This document shows, piece after piece, positions 6,768 through 11,945 of a stretch of DNA of 12,834 bases. The position numbers were made by a program, and so were the translations under genes. The first letter of the stretch is position 1, and every line of letters starts with the position of its first letter. The notes beneath the pieces were generated by a model. It was not told the origin of the DNA. It made no database searches and saw nothing but the letters and a program-made list of their open reading frames with translations. The stretch is from an uncultured Gemmatimonadales bacterium (lineage in GTDB: Bacteria; Gemmatimonadota; Gemmatimonadetes; Longimicrobiales; Gaopeijiaceae): the NCBI GenBank assembly GCA_937982605.1, contig CALJLC010000090.1, positions 1 through 12,834 on the forward strand. The letters are read 5' to 3'.

Positions 6768-7274
6768 TCACTCGACGTCGACCAGCTCGAGTCGGAAGAC
6801 GAGCGTGGCGCCGGGCGGGACGTCCCCGCGCCCGCCCGAGCCGTACCCGAGGTGCGGAGGAACCACCAGCCGCCGCACGCCGCCGCGGCGCATCCCCACG
6901 ATGCCCTCGGTCCAGCCCCGGATCACCTCGTTGCCCCCCAGCCGCAAGTGGAACGGGTCTCCCCCCAGGCTCGCGTCGAAGACGGTTCCGTCGGGGAGCC
7001 AGCCGACGTAGTGGATCCACACGCGGCTCGTCCGGCGGGCCGCCGGCCCCTCGCCCTCGGTGACGTCCTGCAGGTAGAGCCCCGAGCGGGTCCGCTCGAA
7101 CGCCGAGAGGTCGATCTCGAGCTCCGGCGCGTAGAAGAGCATGGTCGGGTCCGAGGGAGCGGGTGCGGCGTCCCCGGCCTCGGGGCCCGAGCCGGCGCAT
7201 GCCGCCACGACGAGGATCCCGCCACCGAGAAACGTCCCGACGAGCGCGCGCTTGCGGCGCGGGCGCATCCTCAC
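6768..7274 (-). CDS. FKBP-type peptidyl-prolyl cis-trans isomerase, lipoprotein
   Basis: A 168-residue protein. The N-terminus is basic, followed by a hydrophobic segment ending in VVAAC, a lipobox with the lipidated cysteine at residue 26, so the mature protein should be anchored to a membrane outside the cytoplasm. An FKBP domain covers about residues 60-168 and has the usual active-site segments: VWIHYVGWL, TVFDAS, NEVIRGWTEGIVGMRRGG, LVVPPHLGYG and the C-terminal strand LVFRLELVDVE. FKBPs speed up proline isomerisation and act as folding helpers. The GTG start at 7274 overlaps the TGA of the upstream amidohydrolase (GTGA), which implies coupled translation; ATG at 7268 is an alternative, and neither has a strong ribosome binding site. 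The neighbour is also exported, so the isomerase might help its folding; that is inference. Confidence 0.93.
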   Translation of the reverse strand: MRMRPRRKRALVGTFLGGGILVVAACAGSGPEAGDAAPAPSDPTMLFYAPELEIDLSAFERTRSGLYLQDVTEGEGPAARRTSRVWIHYVGWLPDGTVFDASLGGDPFHLRLGGNEVIRGWTEGIVGMRRGGVRRLVVPPHLGYGSGGRGDVPPGATLVFRLELVDVE

Positions 7275-9103
7275 GTGCGCGGACGCTCGAAGACGATCCG
7301 GCCGTCGACGACGGTCAGGACGACCGGGATGTCCTTGAGCTCGCTCGGGTCGACCGCGAAGGGATCACGCTCGAGCACGGCCAGATCCGCCAGGTACCCG
7401 GGCGCCAGGCGACCCTTGTACGCCTCCTCGCCGGCGACCCATGCGTTGTTGACCGTGTACGCACGCAGCGCCGTCTCGACGTCGATCCGCTCCTCGGGAA
7501 ACCAGCCTCCCTCGGGCGTCCCGTCGACGGTCTGCCGGGTCACGGCCGCGTAGATCCCGTGCATCGGATTCGAGGTGTACCACGCGGCGTTCGTGCCCGG
7601 CCAGTCGCTTCCGAAGGAGAGGAGGACGCCGGCGTCGTGGAGCGTCCGGAAGGCGTACGCCCAGCGGCCGCGCTCCCCGATGCGCTCCTCCATCCACCGC
7701 ATGTCGTCGATGGTGTGATAGGGCTGCATCTCCGCGATGATGCCGAGCTCCGCCTGCCGGCGGGCGGTCGCTTCGTCTCGGATCACCTGGTTGTGGATGA
7801 TGGCGAAGCGGCGGCCCTCCCTCGGTCCGTTGACCCTCTGGACCTCCTCGTAGATGTCGAGGATGCGGTCGATCGCCTCGTCGCCGATCGCGTGGACCCG
7901 CGGATTGAAGCCGGCCGAGTCGGCGCCGAAGACGAGCCTGCGCATGTTGCCCTCGGGCATGAACCCCGACCCGTCGTCCGTGACGTAGCCCGTGTTGGTC
8001 GGGTTCCGCCACTCGCCGCGCACGCCGGTGGTGAGGTACGGCTCGTAGAAGCGGGCCGAGGAGCCGCCCATGATCCCGTCGACGAATCCCTTGAGGCCCT
8101 GATAGCGGACCCAGCGATCCCCGAAGCCTTCCGTGATCCCGGCGTCGCGCATCTCGTCCCAGGTGTCGAGGACCATGCGCATGTTGACCCGGGAGGTGAG
8201 CTCGCCCGTCTCGCGCAGGCGGTGGTACACCTCGACCTGCTCGGGCGGGGTGATGTCGAAGAAGGTGGTGACGCCGTGCTCGGCCAGCCGGGCCAGCGCG
8301 ATCCGCGCCTCGGCCAGCTTCTGCTCCATCGTCTTGGGCGGGATGGCGGCCCGGATGCGCCCCGCCACCTCCGCGCTCACCCGCCCCGTCGCGGCACCGG
8401 CCCGGCACTCCACGCCGCGTTCCACCGGAGCCTCCGCCGCCGAGCAGCCGATCCCGGCCGCGGCGAGCGCGGCCCCGTTGGCCAGGTGCAGCGAACGGTC
8501 CCAGTTCCACAGGATCGCCGGGTTGTCGGGCGTGACCGGGTCGATCAGCGTGCGATCCGGATCGAAGGTGCCCGACGCGATCCCCTCCTCGGCCTCGCGG
8601 CCGGTCGAGCTCATCGCCCACTGCTCGTAGGCACCCCACATCCCGCCGGTCATCCACGCGCCGTCGGGGAGCCGTTCGGCCGCCTGCCCGACCGCGTCGA
8701 CCATCCCCTCCGCGTCGGAGACCGCGAGGAGGTTGACGCCCAGGAGGAGCTCGCCGGCGCGGTTGAAGTGCGTGTGGTTGTCGATGAAGCCGGGGGTCAC
8801 GAATCGACCCTGCAGGTCCACCACCCGACTCTCGGGGCCGCGCAGCGCCAGGGCCGCCGCGTCCTCGCCGACGACGACGATCCGGTTGCCCCTCACCGCC
8901 AGCGCTTCGGCGTAGGGGCTCGCTTCGTCGCCGGTCCAGAGCCGGCCCGAATGCAGGATGAGATCGGCGGGCTCCCCGGCGCTTTGCGCCGCTACGGGGC
9001 GCGGGGGTGTCGCCGTCACGGAGGTCGCGGCCAGCGCCAGCGCGAGCGCGACTCGGAGCGCGCGCTTCCGCGGCGGCGGGGAGAGGGAGGTTCGAGGCGT
9101 CAT
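7271..9103 (-). CDS. exported metal-dependent amidohydrolase, YtcJ/Amidohydro_3 type
   Basis: A 610-residue member of the amidohydrolase superfamily. After a basic leader (PPPRKR) and a hydrophobic stretch ending PVAAQ, which looks like a signal peptide, come the opening strand ADLILHSGRLWTGD, the metal-binding HTH at about residues 110-112 (FIDNHTHF), a lysine at about 338 (LKGFVDGIMGG) in the place of the usual carboxylated lysine, VHAIGDEA with His at about 404, IIHNQ with His at about 437, and FGSDWP with the catalytic Asp at about 500. This pattern fits YtcJ-like enzymes related to N-substituted formamide deformylase; substrates for most members are unknown. I chose ATG 9103; GTG 9118 would add five residues, and neither start has a clear ribosome binding site. 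It overlaps the FKBP gene by GTGA and follows the small membrane protein gene by 84 bases. Confidence 0.92.
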   Translation of the reverse strand: MTPRTSLSPPPRKRALRVALALALAATSVTATPPRPVAAQSAGEPADLILHSGRLWTGDEASPYAEALAVRGNRIVVVGEDAAALALRGPESRVVDLQGRFVTPGFIDNHTHFNRAGELLLGVNLLAVSDAEGMVDAVGQAAERLPDGAWMTGGMWGAYEQWAMSSTGREAEEGIASGTFDPDRTLIDPVTPDNPAILWNWDRSLHLANGAALAAAGIGCSAAEAPVERGVECRAGAATGRVSAEVAGRIRAAIPPKTMEQKLAEARIALARLAEHGVTTFFDITPPEQVEVYHRLRETGELTSRVNMRMVLDTWDEMRDAGITEGFGDRWVRYQGLKGFVDGIMGGSSARFYEPYLTTGVRGEWRNPTNTGYVTDDGSGFMPEGNMRRLVFGADSAGFNPRVHAIGDEAIDRILDIYEEVQRVNGPREGRRFAIIHNQVIRDEATARRQAELGIIAEMQPYHTIDDMRWMEERIGERGRWAYAFRTLHDAGVLLSFGSDWPGTNAAWYTSNPMHGIYAAVTRQTVDGTPEGGWFPEERIDVETALRAYTVNNAWVAGEEAYKGRLAPGYLADLAVLERDPFAVDPSELKDIPVVLTVVDGRIVFERPRT

Positions 9104-9119
9104 GGGCGCACCGGGCACG

Positions 9120-9146
9120 GGGGTCGGGCGTCAGACTACCGACCCC
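9120..9146 (-). promoter_or_regulatory. inverted repeat just upstream of the amidohydrolase
   Basis: An eight-base perfect inverted repeat, GGGGTCGG (9120-9127) and CCGACCCC (9139-9146), is separated by 11 bases. Its near edge is 16 bases upstream of the amidohydrolase ATG. It could be a repressor operator or an RNA hairpin affecting translation start. The repeat is seen directly; the role is inferred. Confidence 0.3.
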
Positions 9147-9166
9147 GGATCGGGAGGAGCAAGCGT

Positions 9167-9183
9167 CCGGGGCGCGCCCCCGG
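9167..9183 (-). terminator. GC hairpin after the small membrane protein gene
   Basis: A six-base stem, CCGGGG/CCCCGG with loop CGCGC, lies four bases beyond the stop codon of the small membrane protein gene. It lacks a T run, so it may slow transcription or stabilise the message rather than terminate it fully. Confidence 0.25.
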
Positions 9184-9187
9184 AGGA

Positions 9188-9400
9188 TCAGCCCAGACGG
9201 GTGTCGGGTCCTTCCAGGTCCTCGGGCTCCAGGAGGAACGGCATGCCCAGGACCGCTCCACTCACCAGCAGCGCCAGAACGCCCAGGCCGACCAGGGGGG
9301 TCCACCACGGGCAACGGCACCAGCCCATGACGATCGCGACCTCGGAGGCCACGACGCCGACGAGCAACAGGGCTGCGAGCCATCCCTCGGGCAGCTTCAC
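9188..9400 (-). CDS. small two-helix membrane protein, unknown function
   Basis: I do not recognise this gene. From GTG at 9400 it encodes 70 residues beginning MKLPEGW. It has two hydrophobic segments likely to cross the membrane (LAALLLVGVVASEVAIVMGW and LVGLGVLALLVSGAVLGM), separated by a short turn with CRCPWW, and an acidic tail (EPEDLEGPD). GGAG lies seven bases before the GTG, which decides the start. The frame stays open upstream to 9586, but that extension is arginine-rich, lacks hydrophobic segments and runs through the intergenic region, so it is probably not translated. The gene precedes the exported amidohydrolase on the same strand by 84 bases. A TAGAAT that could serve as a -10 box lies at 9503-9498, without a convincing -35. 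Confidence 0.6.
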   Translation of the reverse strand: MKLPEGWLAALLLVGVVASEVAIVMGWCRCPWWTPLVGLGVLALLVSGAVLGMPFLLEPEDLEGPDTRLG

Positions 9401-9712
9401 CGGCTCACTCCACAATGACGAATCCCGACGAACTCCTGACCGCCCCACCCGCCGAATCGTTAAGCAGGGTCTGCGCGGCCCGGGCGCCTCCGCAAGGATT
9501 CTAGCCGGATGTTTCCCACGGCGGTGATGGACCGCTGCAACAATCCGGCGACGATCTCGGGACGGGGCGATGTCGCTGCGGATCATGCAAGATGCTGTGG
9601 ATCAACGACTTGGACCGCCTTGCCGGGGGTCGCCGCCACCCGGCATGTGTCTTGCCCGTGCGGTCCCCCGGACGCGTGCATGCTCGAACCCCCAATGACG
9701 CCCGAGGCCCAC
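9401..9712. other. gene-free stretch between divergent genes
   Basis: These 312 bases separate the small membrane protein gene (minus) and the PEP-CTERM gene (plus). I see a sigma-54-like element (9641-9656), an imperfect ten-base direct repeat (9576-9585 and 9595-9604), a short GCAG/CTGC hairpin near 9464-9474 and a TAGAAT on the minus strand. A plus-strand frame is open from 9509 into the PEP-CTERM gene, but its first 68 codons are cysteine- and arginine-rich and precede the signal peptide. I see no RNA gene. Confidence 0.5.
9641..9656 (+). promoter_or_regulatory. sigma-54-type -24/-12 promoter of the PEP-CTERM gene
   Basis: The sequence CGGCATG-TGTC-TTGCC matches the RpoN consensus TGGCACG-N4-TTGCW at nine of its eleven fixed positions. 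The essential GG (9642-9643) and GC (9654-9655) are exactly ten bases apart. Transcription would start near 9667, leaving a leader of about 46 bases before the GTG at 9713. PEP-CTERM systems often include the PrsK/PrsR two-component pair, where PrsR is a sigma-54-dependent activator, so a promoter of this class is expected for such targets. Neither prsK, prsR nor rpoN is in the window, and chance matches to GG-N10-GC are common in GC-rich DNA. Confidence 0.5.
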
Positions 9713-10315
9713 GTGAAGCGAGTGGTACTGACGATCGCGGCCGCATCCCTGCTGGGTGCGCCGATCCAGGCACAGACGAACATCACCCAGTTCGCCACCT
9801 TCTCGGACCGGGAGACCGTCCTGTACCTGCCGTTCGCCGTCCTGGGCTCCGGCGTCTTCGAGATCAGCACCTCCTTCGGCGTCCCGCTCGTCATCGACCC
9901 CCACATCCGGCTGTACCGGAACGCCTGCACCGACGGCGCCTGCCTCGGTGCCGGGATCGGGTCGAGCAACAACTCGGGCTTCCTGGACCTGAACGTGAAC
10001 TCCTACCTGTCGGTGGGCCTCGCGGCCGGCGAGTACACGGTCGCGATGTCGGTGTGGGATTTCACGGACGCCGAGGCCCGAGCGGGCAATGCCGGCTTCG
10101 ACGACACGACCGGCTGGTTCTCGATCCAGCCGACGAACTGCGACGACGTCGACGCACTCCCGTGCTTCTACCGCACGACGATCGCCTCCGAGACGGGCGT
10201 GGCGGTCGCGCAGGGGACCTCGGTCCCGGAGCCGGTATCGGCGCTGCTGCTGGGCACGGGCCTTCTCGGCCTCGCGTTCGTCCGGCGGCGTGAGCAGGAC
10301 GGCGAGGACGCCTGA
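9713..10315 (+). CDS. PEP-CTERM sorting domain protein
   Basis: A 200-residue exported protein. A signal peptide (MKRVVLTIAAASLLGAPIQA) is followed by a beta-rich domain of about 145 residues with ITQFATFSDRETVLYLPF, DPHIRLYRNAC and AAGEYTVAMSVWDF. This resembles the DVUA0089-type domain found in PEP-CTERM proteins; that family name is from memory. Four cysteines (two in NACTDGAC, two in NCDD...PC) could form disulphides outside the cytoplasm. The C-terminus (residues 171-200) is a textbook PEP-CTERM signal: VPEP, a hydrophobic helix (VSALLLGTGLLGLAFV), then RRR. Exosortase cuts at this motif and releases proteins to the surface or matrix; no exosortase is in the window. I chose GTG 9713 because GAGG lies five bases before it and the signal peptide then begins at residue 1. 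ATG 9695 is an alternative. A strong terminator follows. Confidence 0.85.
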   Translation: MKRVVLTIAAASLLGAPIQAQTNITQFATFSDRETVLYLPFAVLGSGVFEISTSFGVPLVIDPHIRLYRNACTDGACLGAGIGSSNNSGFLDLNVNSYLSVGLAAGEYTVAMSVWDFTDAEARAGNAGFDDTTGWFSIQPTNCDDVDALPCFYRTTIASETGVAVAQGTSVPEPVSALLLGTGLLGLAFVRRREQDGEDA

Positions 10316-10341
10316 CCCCCAACGTCCCCGCCGCACGTGAG

Positions 10342-10382
10342 AGGCCCCTTCGGCAACCCAGCCGAGGGGGCCTTTCTCGTTG
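10342..10382 (+). terminator. intrinsic terminator of the PEP-CTERM gene
   Basis: AGGCCCCTTCGGC (10342-10354) pairs with GCCGAGGGGGCCT (10361-10373) over 13 bases with a single G-U pair around the loop AACCCA. On the plus strand it is followed by TTTCTCGTT. It ends the PEP-CTERM transcript, 26 bases after the stop codon. Read on the minus strand the same hairpin lies about 60 bases beyond tRNA-Asn, without a U run, and may also limit that transcript. Confidence 0.85.
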
Positions 10383-10435
10383 ATGCCACCGCGGCGGAAG
10401 GGGTCGTGAGCCGGGACGTCGCGAACGGCCCTGCA

Positions 10436-10508
10436 CTGGGGCGGGAGGGCTCGAACCTCCAACCTCCTGGTTAACAGCCAGGCGCTCTGCCGATTGAGCT
10501 ACACCCCA
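10436..10508 (-). tRNA. tRNA-Asn(GTT)
   Basis: The minus strand folds into a complete cloverleaf of 73 bases. The acceptor is TGGGGTG/CGCCCCA with one T-G pair, the D arm GCTC/GAGC, and the anticodon arm CCTGG/CCAGG around the loop CTGTTAA, giving anticodon GTT for asparagine. There is a five-base variable loop, and the T arm is GGAGG-TTCGAGC-CCTCC. The discriminator is G, as usual for tRNA-Asn, and the first pair is T1-A72, as in the E. coli tRNA. The 3' CCA is not encoded (GTGCAG follows), so it must be added after transcription. A 30-base palindrome ends ten bases upstream, leaving no room for a promoter between them. Confidence 0.97.
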
Positions 10509-10514
10509 TCGAGC

Positions 10515-10548
10515 GAAAACGGCCGCGACCCCCGGGGGTCGCGGCCGT
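10515..10548 (-). terminator. 30-base perfect palindrome with U4 tail, upstream of tRNA-Asn
   Basis: ACGGCCGCGACCCCC (10519-10533) is followed at once by its exact reverse complement (10534-10548). On the minus strand this very strong hairpin is followed by TTTT then CGC, the form of an intrinsic terminator for transcripts from the malate dehydrogenase side. On the plus strand no T run follows. It lies ten bases before the 5' end of tRNA-Asn, so it is either the mdh terminator or a leader hairpin of the tRNA precursor. Confidence 0.6.
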
Positions 10549-10608
10549 CTCGTCGTGCTGTCGTCGTCAGCTAGACGATCCGGAAACCGCACCCCCGGGC
10601 GGGGCCGC

Positions 10609-10630
10609 GATTCGGATTCGGATTCGGATT
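10609..10630. repeat. short GATTCG tandem repeat
   Basis: Three complete GATTCG units and a partial fourth (GATT) lie in the 168 bases between the palindrome and the mdh stop codon. On the minus strand they would read as Asn-Pro repeats in a 25-codon open frame from ATG 10648 to TAG 10573-10571, which has no clear ribosome binding site. It may be only a simple-sequence tract. Confidence 0.6.
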
Positions 10631-10665
10631 GCCAGCGACGTTTCGCATGACAGGAGTCTCGCGCC

Positions 10666-10695
10666 CGCGCCGGGGAGCGTCAACGCCCCGGCGCG
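10666..10695 (-). terminator. GC-rich hairpin downstream of malate dehydrogenase
   Basis: CGCGCCGGGG (10666-10675) and CCCCGGCGCG (10686-10695) form a ten-base perfect stem with a ten-base loop, beginning 21 bases after the mdh stop codon. There is no U run on the minus strand (GGGCGCG follows), so it may protect the 3' end or pause polymerase, with full termination at the palindrome near 10519. Confidence 0.45.
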
Positions 10696-10716
10696 TCTCG
10701 ATCGTGAATCGGGAGA

Positions 10717-11658
10717 TCAGCCCTCGATCGCCTTGAGGGCGGCCACGGTCGACGTCACGTGCTCGGCGCTCGTCTCGAGCGCGGCCTGCTCGTCGGCGTC
10801 GAGCTCGACCTCGATGATCTTCTCGAGCCCGTTGGCGCCCAGGAGGCACGGGACGCCGAGGAAGAGGTCGTTGAAGCCGTACTCACCCTGGAGCCAGGCG
10901 GCGCACGGAAGGATGCGGCGCTTGTCCTTGACGATCGCCTCGGCCATCTGCACGGCGGCGGCCGCCGGGGCGTAGTAGGCGCTGCCGGTCTTGAGGTACG
11001 CCACGATCTCGCCCCCGCCCTTGCGGGTGCGCTCGACGAGCGCGTCGATGCGGTCCTGGGCCATCAGCTGGGTGAGCGGGATGCCGCTCACGGAGGTGTA
11101 GCTCGCCAGGGGGACCATGGTGTCGCCGTGCCCGCCGAGGACGAGCGCCTGGATGTCCTCGATGGAGACGTCGAGCTCCAACGCGATGAACGAACGGTAG
11201 CGCGCCGTGTCGAGCACGCCCGCCATCCCGATCACGCGCTCGCGAGGGAAGCCGGAGGCCTCCAGGGCCACCTGCGCCATCACGTCGAGGGGGTTGGTGA
11301 CCATGATGATGATGGAGTCGGGCGCGACCCGCTTGATCTCGTTCGTCACCGAGCGGATGACCCCGGCGTTGGTCTTCAGCAGGTCGTCGCGGCTCATCCC
11401 CGGCTTCCGCGCGATCCCCGCCGTGACGATGAAGATCTCGGAGCCTTCGCAGGAGTCGTAGTCGTTGGCTCCGTAGACACGGGAGTCGAAGCCCTCGATC
11501 GGGGCGCTCTCCCACTGGTCGAGACCCTTCCCCTGGGGGATCCCCTCGGCGATGTCGACGAGGATGACTTCCTTGGCGAGCTCCTTCTGGGAGAGGAGCT
11601 GCGAGCACGTGGCTCCCACGTGGCCCGCACCGACGACCGTGATCTTCTTGGCGCTCAT
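10717..11658 (-). CDS. mdh: malate dehydrogenase, lactate dehydrogenase-like type
   Basis: A 313-residue NAD-dependent dehydrogenase of full length. The Rossmann motif GAGHVGAT is at residues 10-17, and the aspartate that selects NAD is Asp35 (VILVDIAEG). The substrate loop GIARKPGMSR carries arginines at 84 and 90, where malate dehydrogenases have Arg rather than the Gln of lactate dehydrogenases. The catalytic pair is Asp150 (GVLDTARYR, with substrate-binding Arg153) and His177 (GGHGDTMVPL). It interconverts malate and oxaloacetate in the TCA cycle. The start is ATG 11658, and only a distant GGAG (12 bases) precedes it. A sigma-70 promoter is visible upstream, and two hairpins downstream suggest a single-gene transcript. 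Confidence 0.97.
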   Translation of the reverse strand: MSAKKITVVGAGHVGATCSQLLSQKELAKEVILVDIAEGIPQGKGLDQWESAPIEGFDSRVYGANDYDSCEGSEIFIVTAGIARKPGMSRDDLLKTNAGVIRSVTNEIKRVAPDSIIIMVTNPLDVMAQVALEASGFPRERVIGMAGVLDTARYRSFIALELDVSIEDIQALVLGGHGDTMVPLASYTSVSGIPLTQLMAQDRIDALVERTRKGGGEIVAYLKTGSAYYAPAAAAVQMAEAIVKDKRRILPCAAWLQGEYGFNDLFLGVPCLLGANGLEKIIEVELDADEQAALETSAEHVTSTVAALKAIEG

Positions 11659-11712
11659 GAAAAACGTCCGCTCCGCGGCTGGCTGGGGTCAGGTTGGTCC
11701 GACGACCGCGTG

Positions 11713-11740
11713 AGTATAACGAGCCCCACGGGCAGGTCTA
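11713..11740 (-). promoter_or_regulatory. sigma-70-type promoter of mdh
   Basis: On the minus strand TAGACC (11740-11735; four of six -35 positions) is followed after 16 bases by TATACT (11718-11713; five of six -10 positions). The start would be near 11706, with a leader of about 48 bases before the mdh ATG. Confidence 0.6.
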
Positions 11741-11847
11741 CCTCACGGCGGAGGCGCGCTCCGCGGCCGGTCTCGCGTGGAGGGCCCGCCGCCGGTAGTG
11801 TCGGCTGCTCACCGCCGTTCCTTGTCCCGCGGTCGGTCGAGGCCTCG

Positions 11848-11870
11848 TCGCTCCCGCGATGGGGGAGCGA
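11848..11870. other. hairpin in the moaA-mdh intergenic region
   Basis: TCGCTCCC (11848-11855) and GGGAGCGA (11863-11870) form an eight-base perfect stem with a seven-base loop. It sits about midway between the moaA stop codon and the mdh promoter, in a gene-free gap of 285 bases. No T run follows on either strand. It could be part of a 3' end of moaA or an operator; I cannot tell. Confidence 0.4.
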
Positions 11871-11922
11871 GGCGCTCGCAGGGGCCCCGGAGAGCCGGCT
11901 TCAGCTCCGCTGCCGAAGGCGA

Positions 11923-11945
11923 AGGGGCCCCCGCGCGGGCCCCCT
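11923..11945 (-). terminator. GC hairpin at the moaA stop codon
   Basis: AGGGGCCC (from 11923) pairs with GGGCCCCCT (to 11945) over eight bases with one bulged C and a short GC loop. On the minus strand it overlaps the moaA TAG (11946-11944) and is followed by TTCGCCTT, a weak U-containing tail. It is a plausible but not strong terminator for moaA. Confidence 0.4.

Noticed and set aside
7163..9418. A 751-codon open frame on the plus strand, antisense to the amidohydrolase and FKBP genes
   Set aside because: It has low-complexity Arg/Ala/Gly/Asp-rich composition, no motifs, and fully overlaps three supported genes on the other strand.
9401..9586. N-terminal extension of the small membrane protein up to 9586
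   Set aside because: It is Arg-rich, lacks hydrophobic segments and has no family resemblance, whereas GTG 9400 has GGAG at seven bases.
9509..9712. Extended N-terminus for the PEP-CTERM protein from ATG 9509
   Set aside because: It would bury the signal peptide behind 68 Cys- and Arg-rich residues and place the sigma-54-like promoter inside the coding region. GTG 9713 has a GAGG site and a normal signal peptide.
10436..10548. Integration site or mobile element at tRNA-Asn
   Set aside because: No integrase gene and no repeat of the tRNA 3' end was seen on either side. Neighbouring genes are housekeeping or surface-protein genes.
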